Positions 48,337 through 59,000 of a stretch of DNA of 64,000 bases are shown here, piece by piece. The stretch lies in the NCBI GenBank assembly GCA_022496805.1, contig CM040085.1:12615811-12679810 (forward strand). Direction: 5' to 3'. The notes beneath the pieces are model-generated. The model was given only the letters and a program-made list of their open reading frames with translations, was not told the DNA's origin and ran no database searches. Both the position numbers and the translations under genes were made by a program. The stretch is from Pohlia nutans. Taxonomy: Eukaryota; Streptophyta; Bryopsida; Bryales; Mniaceae. Every line of letters starts with the position of its first letter. The first letter of the stretch is position 1.

Positions 48337-49945
48337 CAGTGACTGTCAAAACTGATCAAACATTTGCAAACACTTCATTCAATCCTTGGTGGACAAGAAA
48401 TGAACACATAAAAATGGAGCTGGTAATTTTATTAACATACTATGTAATAAATAGTACATATTAGAGGAAATACGCCTTCCATATTAGAGCTCTAAACAGA
48501 TTGAGAAAAATCCAAAGTCCACCTAGGCATTTGATCAGTTTTGCCAACCCATGAAAGATGATCTCTCAATACTTTGTCCACCTCCCTTTTGCTGCTTTTA
48601 CAGCTGCAATTCTATGTGGCATACTTTCTACAAGCCTCCTACAATCATCTGGTGTAATTGAGTGGAAAACTTCTACCACACGATCCCATAATTCTAATAA
48701 TCCATTTGGAGGTCTCTCATATTGATTGAGTCTCCGTTTGAGAATTGACCAAAGGTGTTCAATGGGATTCAAATCAGGCGATTGAGCAGGCCAAGGTAGA
48801 AGAGCAAAAGGTTGCCGTGAGAACCACTCTTGAAGCATCTTTGTTGTGTGAATGGGAGCATTGTTTTGTTGAAAGATAACACGAGAACGGTCTAAGTTGA
48901 ACTTGGAAATTACCCTGTGGACATTTTCCTCTAGAATGTCACGATAACGAATCTGATTAATGCGCCCCTCCACTTTGCATATCAATCCAGGTCCATGCAT
49001 GCACATACACCCCCAAACCATAATCCCTCCACCTCCATGTTTCACTGTTTGACTGATAGTTCGTTCTGAAAGCGGCATCGCCTCTCGTGTCCAACACCAA
49101 ACTCTTCCGTCTGAGTTGAAGCGGTTGATTTTACACTCGTCTGAGAAGATTACTCGACTCCAATCCTCTATGGTCCAGTGTTCGTGGACACTAGCGAACT
49201 CTAAACGTGCCTTTACATTTTTGAGAGAAAGATGTGGTTTTTTGACCTTTGTTTGCGAACGTAAACCAGCTCTATGAAGTGCACGTTTGATAGTATGAGA
49301 GCTCACTTTCACTCCCAATACTTGTTGCGAAGACCTTGCTAAATCTGCACAAGTACCCACTCTTCCCCTCACCATTTCTAATACACACCTTCGTTCCTGT
49401 GCTCTATTCAACTTTCGAGGTCTACCTCCACGCAAGCGGTTTACATCTGAAACATGTACCTGACGAAGGTTATGAACACTTCCCACACTCACATGCAAAG
49501 TATTTGCTATCTCCCTGTGTGAATATCCTCTCTGGAGCATCGAAACTATGTTATCTTGAGTTTGTCGAGATAATGCTTTGGGCATCTTGAAACACTAAAG
49601 AAGAAGGCCTATACAGTAGCAATAATTGTGTACACAGCTATCAGAGACTAGAGAATTCAAAGTTCTATGAGTGCCAGTGGAAGATCTCTCACAAATCTGT
49701 GCACATCACTTCATGAGATATTGCATTTCATGGAGTGTCAAAAGTGATCAAATGAGAGAGATGGTCACTAACCATCCATCTGTCCACACAAATGCATTGC
49801 CATCTGTACAATTACGTTGATAAGTATCTCAGCTTATAATAGATTGTGATTAACCTCTAAACCAGAGCATGCCACTTGCCAGATTGCAATTAATGACAAT
49901 CGAACTTGTAATTATCCAATGTATGATCAGTTTTGACAGTCACTG
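48337..49945 (-). mobile_element. Full-length Tc1-type transposon
   Basis: The 1609-bp element has terminal inverted repeats CAGTGACTGTCAAAACTGAT (about 28 bp with one mismatch) and a TA target duplication on both sides (48335-48336, 49946-49947). CAGTG ends and TA duplication are standard for Tc1. It carries one transposase gene on the minus strand. Confidence 0.95.
48566..49585 (-). CDS. Tc1-type (DD34E family) transposase, second catalytic Asp replaced by Asn
   Basis: This is a single uninterrupted 339-residue ORF, normal length for Tc1. Residues 1-60 form a helix-turn-helix (GYSHREIANTLHVSVGSVHN) and a GRPRKL hook; a second HTH follows. The catalytic core shows the first Asp in IFSDECKINRF, the glycine-rich GGGGIMVWGC, and the Glu in SPDLNPIEHLW. 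Where the second Asp should be (QQDNxPxHT) the sequence reads QQNNAPIHT; spacing from that Asn to the Glu is 34 residues, as in DD34E. The enzyme of this copy should therefore be inactive although the element looks young. It would act in the nucleus on the terminal repeats of its own family. Tc1 proper is common in animals and fungi and rare in plants. Confidence 0.93.
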   Translation of the reverse strand: MPKALSRQTQDNIVSMLQRGYSHREIANTLHVSVGSVHNLRQVHVSDVNRLRGGRPRKLNRAQERRCVLEMVRGRVGTCADLARSSQQVLGVKVSSHTIKRALHRAGLRSQTKVKKPHLSLKNVKARLEFASVHEHWTIEDWSRVIFSDECKINRFNSDGRVWCWTREAMPLSERTISQTVKHGGGGIMVWGCMCMHGPGLICKVEGRINQIRYRDILEENVHRVISKFNLDRSRVIFQQNNAPIHTTKMLQEWFSRQPFALLPWPAQSPDLNPIEHLWSILKRRLNQYERPPNGLLELWDRVVEVFHSITPDDCRRLVESMPHRIAAVKAAKGRWTKY

Positions 49946-50286
49946 TAGTTACCTTACTGTGTGTGGCCCAAGGTTTGTCCTCCACTGTGCATGATCTGAG
50001 AATTGGGAACTGGACATCAGGATGATGCTGCTGGCAATTTGGTTCAGTCAATCGAGTCATCCAACAAAAAAAAATGGACTTGCCATGTGAGAACTTTGAT
50101 TTCATGAGTTTGTTACCATCGCCAGGGCTGAAATTGATGTATGGTCAGTTGTACGGAAAGAATAGCTACTATGAAAGAATGAACGTCATATGGTCTTTAT
50201 ATGACAACTGTACAATTACAATATTCAGACGATTCTGTAGTGCTGATATCCTCCAAGTGGCCAGGCTGATGGTGCAACACAAGTGA

Positions 50287-50479
50287 CACTAGTAGGAAAT
50301 ATTTCGTTTTTCACTTAGTATAAATGAATAAGGAATGAAATCGCGCCATGCACATGGGCTGTGTCAGTGCTGGTGAGTGGTTTTGATCACAAGAAGATAG
50401 AAATATAAGCATAATATTCAACCACTGTTCACAGTTTTCACAAAATGGGGAATGAAAAACAACAGGTCGTCTACTAGTG
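50287..50479. mobile_element. CACTA-type MITE
   Basis: The termini are CACTAGTAGG and TCTACTAGTG with 3-bp direct repeats TGA (50284-50286, 50480-50482). It is 193 bp and non-coding. It is a second member of the superfamily seen at 43538. Confidence 0.85.
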
Positions 50480-51955
50480 TGATGGAAGGGTGTCTTCATG
50501 GAACCCAGCAAACAAGTCATTTACTTTGAAAACATCCTTTGAAAGCTCTGAGTTGGTTTTCGTGAGGCCGTTCAATGAAATTTTGTAAAAGGGTCCAAAA
50601 CAAGTGTTGATTTTGAGGCCACACAAACAATAAAGTAGCTGCTCGAAAACAAATGAAGTAAATTTTGAAATAAAAATGAGCTCAAGGTTACCTCTTCACC
50701 CTCCCACAATGGTGCCTTGATGTTACCTAGAAATTCACCAAAATTGCATTTTTGATACTTTAAACTTGAAATTCATTATGATTGTTTAAAATCATAATGT
50801 TTCAAAAGTGATGAAATTGTTCACATAAGTACTATTACACTTTTGTAGAGAGGTCTTAAGATCTTTCCAAAAGTGATTAAAAGTTGTGTTAAGAGGTAAA
50901 AAATTCAAAAGTCACATTTTATAATACATCTTAGTTATGGCATTTGGGGATTAAACTTGTTATCTCATCCCTGGTTACACACAGTAGTGGTTCAAATTTT
51001 AAGCTTGGTATCACAATCTAAAAGTAACCTAATTACTTATAAACCCAATTACAAACCTAATTAAAAAAACAAGTTTTTGTGCCCTAATGCATGATCATGA
51101 AAAGGAGAAACATATAATTAAAGATGTGCAGAAATACATGTTTTCAAGCAATACACATGTGACTAAGAGCATGCTCAATGGGGCATTTAAACAATGGGGC
51201 CTCTAAGCAATATATCTTTTGATGTAAATGGAATTAGAAAGTTAAATTACTATTACTCGAATCACATTTAAAAACTAAATATAATAGACTCAAAATATCT
51301 TGATTTGGACATTGGATGACTAAGATACACCCCATTAAAAATTACCTAACTTTCAAAAGAAATTGAGTGCTCTTCAAGTCTAGTCTAAAGCAAATGTGCC
51401 ATATTTTGGGCTTCGAGGGCCCTCTTTAGCCTTTTTTTTTATGGCCCCTCTAAATTAGCATAAATTTGATGGGACGTGTTTAAAATCACACAATGTCCAA
51501 ATCCAAATTTTCTTATACTTTCACTATGCATTTTTGAATATGGTCTAATTCCTTGTTTATTAAAGGATATTTTTTAATATGCCGGGCCCTTTTAGAGGTC
51601 CCATTGAAGATGCAGTCTAATCCCCAACTCTAAATCAACCCCTTGACGTAAATGCAAGCACTATTCATTGATATGCCCCATATTCTGAAATATCCATTTT
51701 GGGCACCCCTAGGATCTTTTTTTGGCAATTTTTATTGCCAAGTTTGGGGCCCATGTCTCCAAATTAGTCTAAAAGAAGCCTCTTGGGAATTTTAAACCCT
51801 TGGAAGAGGAGATTATTTTTTAAGGTGGACCCCAACATGCACAAAATAGGGGGCATGTTTTATCCTCTTGCATTAACATCGAGGGGGGGATTTAGAGTCG
51901 GGATCTAATCCATTTCTATGCCACTAATTCATACCTAACACCTTGAAGTAGGCTT

Positions 51956-52203
51956 GGGGAGGTCACTCTTTGTATCTTTTGAGTATCACGTGTGAACAAA
52001 GGATATTTAAAAGTAACTGATTTAAAAAAAAATCTTACTATAATTAGCAACGTTCCGAGAATATTCTCATTTTATTCTTGTAATCAATTGTAAGCATCCT
52101 CAATATATTAATATAAATCATTTATAAAATTTACCTTCAAAAATTTATTCGGACCCTATCTTTGTTCGCACGTTGCTACATAATATTTGGAAGTGACCTC
52201 CCC
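51956..52203. repeat. Element with GGGGAGGTCACT inverted ends
   Basis: The ends are GGGGAGGTCACT and AGTGACCTCCCC around 248 bp; the arms also share a CTTTGTTC/GAACAAAG block. Related ends occur at 59873-60131. No clear target duplication is visible here. Confidence 0.65.
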
Positions 52204-53054
52204 AAAGAAGTACTAAAGGGGCCATAAAAAAAAGTGATGACGTGGACCGTATGAGGAGCTCCCCAAACATGTGATAATAGAGAGGGACAACTGAACCGAA
52301 ATGGCCATCATGTCCCAGGAATCAGACGAAGCAGTGCATTTGTGGATGAAAGTTCCCACAACGGATCATCTTCATTCATTCATCCGACTCTCGCTCCGTC
52401 TCCTTCGGTGTACAGTTAGCACGCCATGATCTTCCGCTCTTCCTTACATCTCCTGAATTCAATCTTCTCTCTCCCTGATGCATCTCATCAATTCCTCCTC
52501 CTCCTCCTTTCCCTGATCCACCGCACCATGCCGACATCCTGCTTCTTCCCCTGCCCACACCAATACCGTAACTCTTCTACATTAATTTCATATCTTGCCT
52601 GTATGTAAAACAGCCACTTTTGCTTCAGTACAAGTCCATGTATCTATCCATAGCTGGAATCAAATCTATTGGGTGCATTTTGCAGTTTTCTCTCCGTTTC
52701 AATTTTGTTTCTGGATCGTCTCTAAGAAAAAGGTTGTGTGTGCAGAAAAACATACAACATTTGCCACCGTCTCTTGTCTGTCACGTTTCGTTTTGAATAT
52801 TTTTTCTCTTGTTTTGCTTCCTTCCACTGACGAGCAGTTTTGCATTTCAAGAGTCAGTTTTGTTTTCAGTGGAAGTACGTCTAAACTGGAATTCGGGTGC
52901 TCGGGTTTTCAATTTTGGTGTGGAAAATTTACGTCTCCATCGCATTCAATTAAAGGATTGGGCCACATGATCAATGTGAGTTTGTTTTGAACTGAGTGTT
53001 TCTCCGCTGTGTTGTGTTTAGTAAATTAGTAGACTTTCGGTGTCGATCATCACC

Positions 53055-56000
53055 ATGGTGCTCTCGTTTTCATACGGTCCACGTCATCACTTGCTGGGTC
53101 CTACGATGCCAAGAATGTCCCGGAGGTCCCTGCGAGCTATGGAGCTGAAGAAGACGACGAAGACGGCCCCAGACCGGCCCCAGACGGCCCCAGTGGAGAA
53201 GAAAGAGAAATGGCCGCATGTTTATCAGCGTATCAACGAAACCAAGCAGCATCATGCTCTCGAGTGAGTCGATCTTTAACCCCTAAGCGTCCACTGTGTG
53301 TGATTTTCTGTAGTGTAGGAAAATTGGACCCCCTGCTGCAAATCATCTTTCTCTGTGAAAATGACTTCAGTTTGACACGATTAACACTGTTGATCTTGTA
53401 GTATAGAACAAGAGCTTTCAAATGACTTGTATTGCAATCAGAAAACCGAGGTAAAATGAGAAAGTGCCACCGTTGCAAAGTTCAGTTATGCAGATCATGG
53501 CCATATTGGGCGTTTTAGACGCTTCGGGGTTAATTATTCCACTCATATTAATCGAAATGAGTGTAACATTCTATCGATGGTAAAATTTAGAGTCTCAGCA
53601 TGTCGTGCTTTAAAAAATTTCAACGTACAAACATCTGACGCTTAGCTGGGATCACGAAGAATCAGTGCTTGGAAGATTGAATAGGCTCATTATTGTGCAG
53701 AGAAATTAGTATTGAGGAAGTATATATGCTTGTTTGGGATAGGGACTACTTTTGGTTCTACGAAGAATGGACGCTCATCAACAAGAGATTCGTCAAGAAA
53801 TTCGGCAAAAAGCTGCAGGATATGTTGATGGAGCTTCAGTATCTGCATCGGGTGAAACTGGAGAACAAAGTTGTCATGGATAACGTGAAGAGAGTGGAAG
53901 ACGTGATCCTATCTGACGATGTAAGTCTTCAGTTTAATTCTTATTATCCTGAGCTGGGCATCTTTAATCTCAAATTGTATCATTCATTCATTCCTTTTCT
54001 TGTCTTATTGCGGTGTTTTGTTATGCAGAGAGCCTTTCTATGCTCTCTGCTGAAACCCAAACTGGTGCTTGAAAAATCCGAGCTAATCCAAATTTTATAA
54101 GCACCTGGAGATGGAGAGGCCCGACTCCTAAGCAACTCATACGCATATGTTATAATACAGATTAGGGTTAGTTCACTTTTAGTTAAAACAGTGCAATTAA
54201 GTTTCAACTAACTCGCTACAGCTTATGACATGATCGTCATAATTATTCGTTGAAATGATTGTCTGGAGTCCTAGTTTTTAGAGCTCTGTGCACAGTTGTT
54301 GCGCTTTGAAACACGCCATTATTAACCCTTAAAGGACCAAGGATTCATAGTTTTAAAAAGACAAATTCAATTAATCATACTGTGAAAAATATAATTCAGA
54401 TAGGACCAAATTTTATATCACTGGAATCAGTGAAGAACAACGCATATGTTGATCAAAAGACAAATAACTTTGATTAAAAGGAAGTTTACAAGAACCTATT
54501 CAAAACCGCTATAAAAAACATGAGGCCCAATTTGGGCTTCTTGGTCCTTTAACCCTTAAAGGACCAAGGATTCACAGTTTTAAAATGACAAATTCAATTG
54601 ATCATATTGTAAAAAATAAAATTCAGATGGAACCAAATTTTACATCCCTGGATTCAACAAAGAACATTGCATGTATCGGTCAAGAAATAAGTAAAATTGA
54701 ACAATAGGAAGTATACATAATACCTCCTTTAAACTGCTGAAAATTACATGAGGCCCAATTTGGGCTTCTTGGTCCTTTAAGGGTTAAATAGGGGTTAACA
54801 AATACAGTACTAGGATGTAGAGCCTAAACAGAAAGCATATAAGAGACACTGAAAGATACTGATCGATGATTATACAGTGGGAGGCAAATTTGCGCAGCCC
54901 CTGTGAGACATTACCAAAACCGGGACCAAGAGTGGAATGGAGGGACATTGTTGTGACTTCGCTTGATAAAATTATCCCAGATTGGAGGCTTGTTGAACGC
55001 ATTGGATATGCCGATAAAGTAGCTCGTTCTCATAAGTTCTTCGAGCACTCAGATGCCCATTTAAAGACGAGAAAGGAAGACTGGGAAAGATGGGAAAAGT
55101 ATTGTGCCAGCATGGCAGAAAAGCTCAAGAATGAAGAGCCTCACTACCCAGAGTTTCCATATTTGAAGGTACTACTCACTTCATCTCATTTCATCTTTGG
55201 TTTCAAAATCATAAATTATAATTTGTAACTTACCTTTCTTTCTTGCATATATGAGCAGGTCTTTGGAGACCGCCTCCATGCACGAATACCGAAAGATCGT
55301 TCCTTCGTTTGCAAGGAAGAGCAGAAGGTGATGTTTGCTTTGCAAATTCTATCTAAACATGAGTGGGTGGTGATTGTGATCTCTGCGCTATAGCAAATTC
55401 AAAATCTGTAATTTTTTGTTCCTCCATTCACTATAACATAACATGGTAAAAAAAACCACACTCAAAATTGACTGCGGTTCTTTTTGCCACGTTTTTGTGT
55501 AGGCCCACTACACGCGCAGCCACTGTTTTTTGCAATTTTTGACTGCAATTTTTGAATCTTGGGGCGTGTAATATACCATTGGAAAGGTATTTTCAATACC
55601 TTTCCAACAGTATATTACACGCCCCAAAATTCTAAAAATTGTAGTCAGAAATTGCAAAAGAAGCTAACAGCCCACTACGCGCGTATGCACAAAAACGTGG
55701 CAAAAAAAACCGTAGTCAATTTTGAATGCGGTTTTTATTTACCAAGTTTTGTTATAGTAATTATTCCTCCATTGTGCATTTTATAATGCATCATTACAAA
55801 TCAACAAATCACTCGGATGATAGGACAATCTCTTAGGTTCAAATGTGTTTTGTCTTCCTAGAATCATAGTATTTGAATAATTTGCAGGTATATCAGCCAA
55901 GCCCCAATATTCCCGAGGAACAGCGTCCAGTGTATCACGATGGTCCAGTAGGATATTTGAGTCCACCTTGGCTTCATTTTGCTTGCAAACCTGGTAAGTA

Positions 56001-59000
56001 ACTATCTTCACTCCTGTTGTTTCTCAATTTTGAAACATCAAATAACTAAGACTCACACATTGGTTTGGGACTTTATTTATTCAAATAAAGTACTGCTACT
56101 GCTTCTGTTACCCCCTAAAGGACCATAAGCCCCCTAAGGGGCCTCATGTTTTTTTCAGTAGTTTTGAGTAGGGTTTATGTAGATTTTTTCTGGTTCAAAC
56201 TTATTTGTTTTCTATTCAACATATGTAATGTTCTTCAGTCATTCCACCAATATAAAATTTGGCCCCGTTTAAATCATATTTTTCAAAGTATGATCATTTA
56301 AGTCTTTCATTTTAAAACCATGAATCCTTGGTCGTTTAGGGGTTAGTGAGCAATATAACTTTTGTACGTGACAAGTCTAGGTGCGGTAACCGGTCACATG
56401 GTGAAGCTGGAGAATGTAGGCTCTACGGCCCTATTCTACAGATGGGAGCGGAGGCCATTGGAGTCTATGGGCGTGACAACTCCCAGACGCACCTTAGGTT
56501 AGCTGCCTATCTTTCCTTTATACTAATTTTAACGTTGCTTCCTGCTCATGTTGATTAATTTGCTCAGTGTTCATTTAAAATCTATACATCATCAGGAATT
56601 TAGGACCCCACAGATTTTCAACAATTTCCGTGTGACGTCCGATATTTCATGGGTTTGTGCATTTTTCGCACGGATTCCGTACAGATTTCATACTAATTCT
56701 GTACTGAATTTGCACAGATTCTACATCCACTCTTTCTGTTATCTAATAAAGTGCAAAATCAGTGCAAAATCCGTGTAAAAAATGCACAAACCCATGAAAT
56801 ATCGAATGTCGCACGGAAATCGTTGAAAATCCGTGGGGTCCTAAATTAAATTCCTGATGATAGTTTGTATCAATAAGTTCGTGTTCCGGTTTAAAGGAGA
56901 GAGTGATTGGAATTGCAGGATTTGAAGAGTTATGTGCTGATTACTGTGCTGATTGTGGGTGTGTATGCAATAGGAGTCCACATCACTAATTGCAGGAATT
57001 TCACCGTCATGAATGGAACCGGTAGTATACTCCCTGGAGAAGCAAGGGAATTCATCTTCAGATTTAGCTCAGACGTGGAAGGCTTTTTTATGGAAAGCTG
57101 GGTATTGCGTGTCGCTCCAAGGATGCGTCGGCCATTTAAGCCACTCTACCTCAAGGGAGTGGCTACCTTAAAGCAGATAGACAGGTATGGAATGGTTTAA
57201 AATATACTTCGTTAAACGTTATATGTTATGTGTGCTTTAAAACCCTAAAGGTCCTCACCTGTTTTGTAAAACTCAATGCCCTAAAATTTGCATACTTGAA
57301 ATGTCACATTGTATGATTTATAAATTTTCATAGATAGTCATCAACATTATGGAGGTATGACAAAAATTTCAACATGATTGAAAGATATTTGAAATATTTT
57401 CAAATTTTATCATGTAAACAAGATAAAAAATTCTATATAAATGTATTCTTGTCAAATTTAATATCAAAAAACATATTTAAGGTAGATAAAAGTTATGTTT
57501 GCAAGTGGCTAGAAAATGAAAGTGAAGAAATTAAAAAGAGGCCTATGATTGGATATCTTTAGAAAGCCCTTTGTATTTTGGACACTCAAATTTCAATTTT
57601 CTCTAATCTTCAAATGAAGTCTACTCTCCAATCCCCAACTGTCAAAAGATGTATCATAACTCAACTTAAACATCTAATGAAAACACGAACTCCAATAGAG
57701 CTAAAACACTTGATTTTCTGGGCCTTTGACCAAAAACCATCCAAAAAATGGATGGTTGGTTTCTTTAGGGGTTAAATGTATGTGTTAAATACTCGGTTTA
57801 CAATCTTCCAACACTTTCAAATGGGGAGGTCTCCCCATGATTGACCTACTTGGTTTCCATCTTCCCATTGCACATCTTCCTGCAATTGATGTCCAAAGTC
57901 AAACACTGTTATTGACATGAATTAGGAAATTGTTCAACAAGCTGACGCAAGCCTTGAACCACCGGGAGCTCATGCGCGGCATCGGAGAAAGCTTAGAAAG
58001 CATTCAAGAACGAGCTTTCAAGCTCTCTCGCCCCACAGAAGAGTTCCGAAATGCAGAGTATATGTTCTCGAGTGAAGCTTTCAACTTCATCAAGAACAAT
58101 TTGTCGGTGGAGCCTCCGATGTACTTCGTGCCTTCTGTTTACACCAAGTTGGACGTTTTAGTAAAAGTGGTGAGAGAGATTCTTCTGCAACAGCCACCGA
58201 GCACTGAGCTCAACGATCAAGGAGATTCAGAGTCATTAATAATATCGAGCAGTTTACCCTCTTGGGCTCAAAAGACTTCTGATCTTAAGACCTCGGAAGA
58301 AGCTGATCAATCCATGGCTGCTGAAACTGTACGAGATCCACGAGATGAGAGCCTTTGGGATGGTTCTGTGATGCCAATATTGCAATGCATTGGTGTGATT
58401 CAGGATGAGGAGATTCGTGAGCAATTGCAGCAGGAGTTTGAAAATTTGCTTGGCTTGGCGCAAATCCCGCCGCATCAGACTGCTCTGCTTCACTTTCAAA
58501 TGTACCACACGCTTCACAACTTGGCGGCTGCTGTGGAGGAGATTTTTGAGCGAGTTGAAGCTGATCATTCCATCCGCCCTACTGCTGAACGCTTGGTGCA
58601 AAACTTCTATGTCAATTACTTGAAAGAAGCCGCAGCAAAGGAACAACAGGATTTGCTTGAAGCAGAGAGTGTTAAAGAGTTTGGAAGCGTCAAGGTAAAC
58701 GAATTCTCTTTTCCTGTGGTCTTCCCTTACTATCTTAATAACGAAGGTTTTAGAAGTAGATAATCAAAAGATAATCAAAATTACCCCTAAAGACCAAGAA
58801 GCCCAAATGGGGTCTCTTGTTTTTTTATCATTTTTGAGGAGGTTCTATGTAGAGTTCCTTTTCTTCAAATTTATTTGTTTTTTCATCAACACATGCAATG
58901 TTCTTCACTGATTCTGATGATACTAATTTTGGTCCCATTTTGAATTATAATTTTCACAATATGATTGATTGAATTTATCATTTTAAAACCATGAATCCTA

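Larger units (their letters stand above)
49948..53054. other. Spacer upstream of the MYCBPAP-like gene
   Basis: It holds a CACTA MITE (50287-50479) and a foldback-type element (51956-52203). 52250-53054 is less AT-rich and pyrimidine-rich and probably includes promoter and 5' UTR of the next gene. No coding exon with family resemblance is present. Confidence 0.45.

Noticed and set aside
52595..52990. 131-residue ORF upstream of the MYCBPAP-like gene
   Set aside because: It has no recognisable motif, an AT- and pyrimidine-rich composition, and lies in the probable 5' leader.
56920..56973. Earlier start for MYCBPAP exon 7 (reading DLKSYVLITVLIVGV)
   Set aside because: Its acceptor gives the wrong phase after exon 6; the acceptor at 56973 keeps phase and the family-like sequence.
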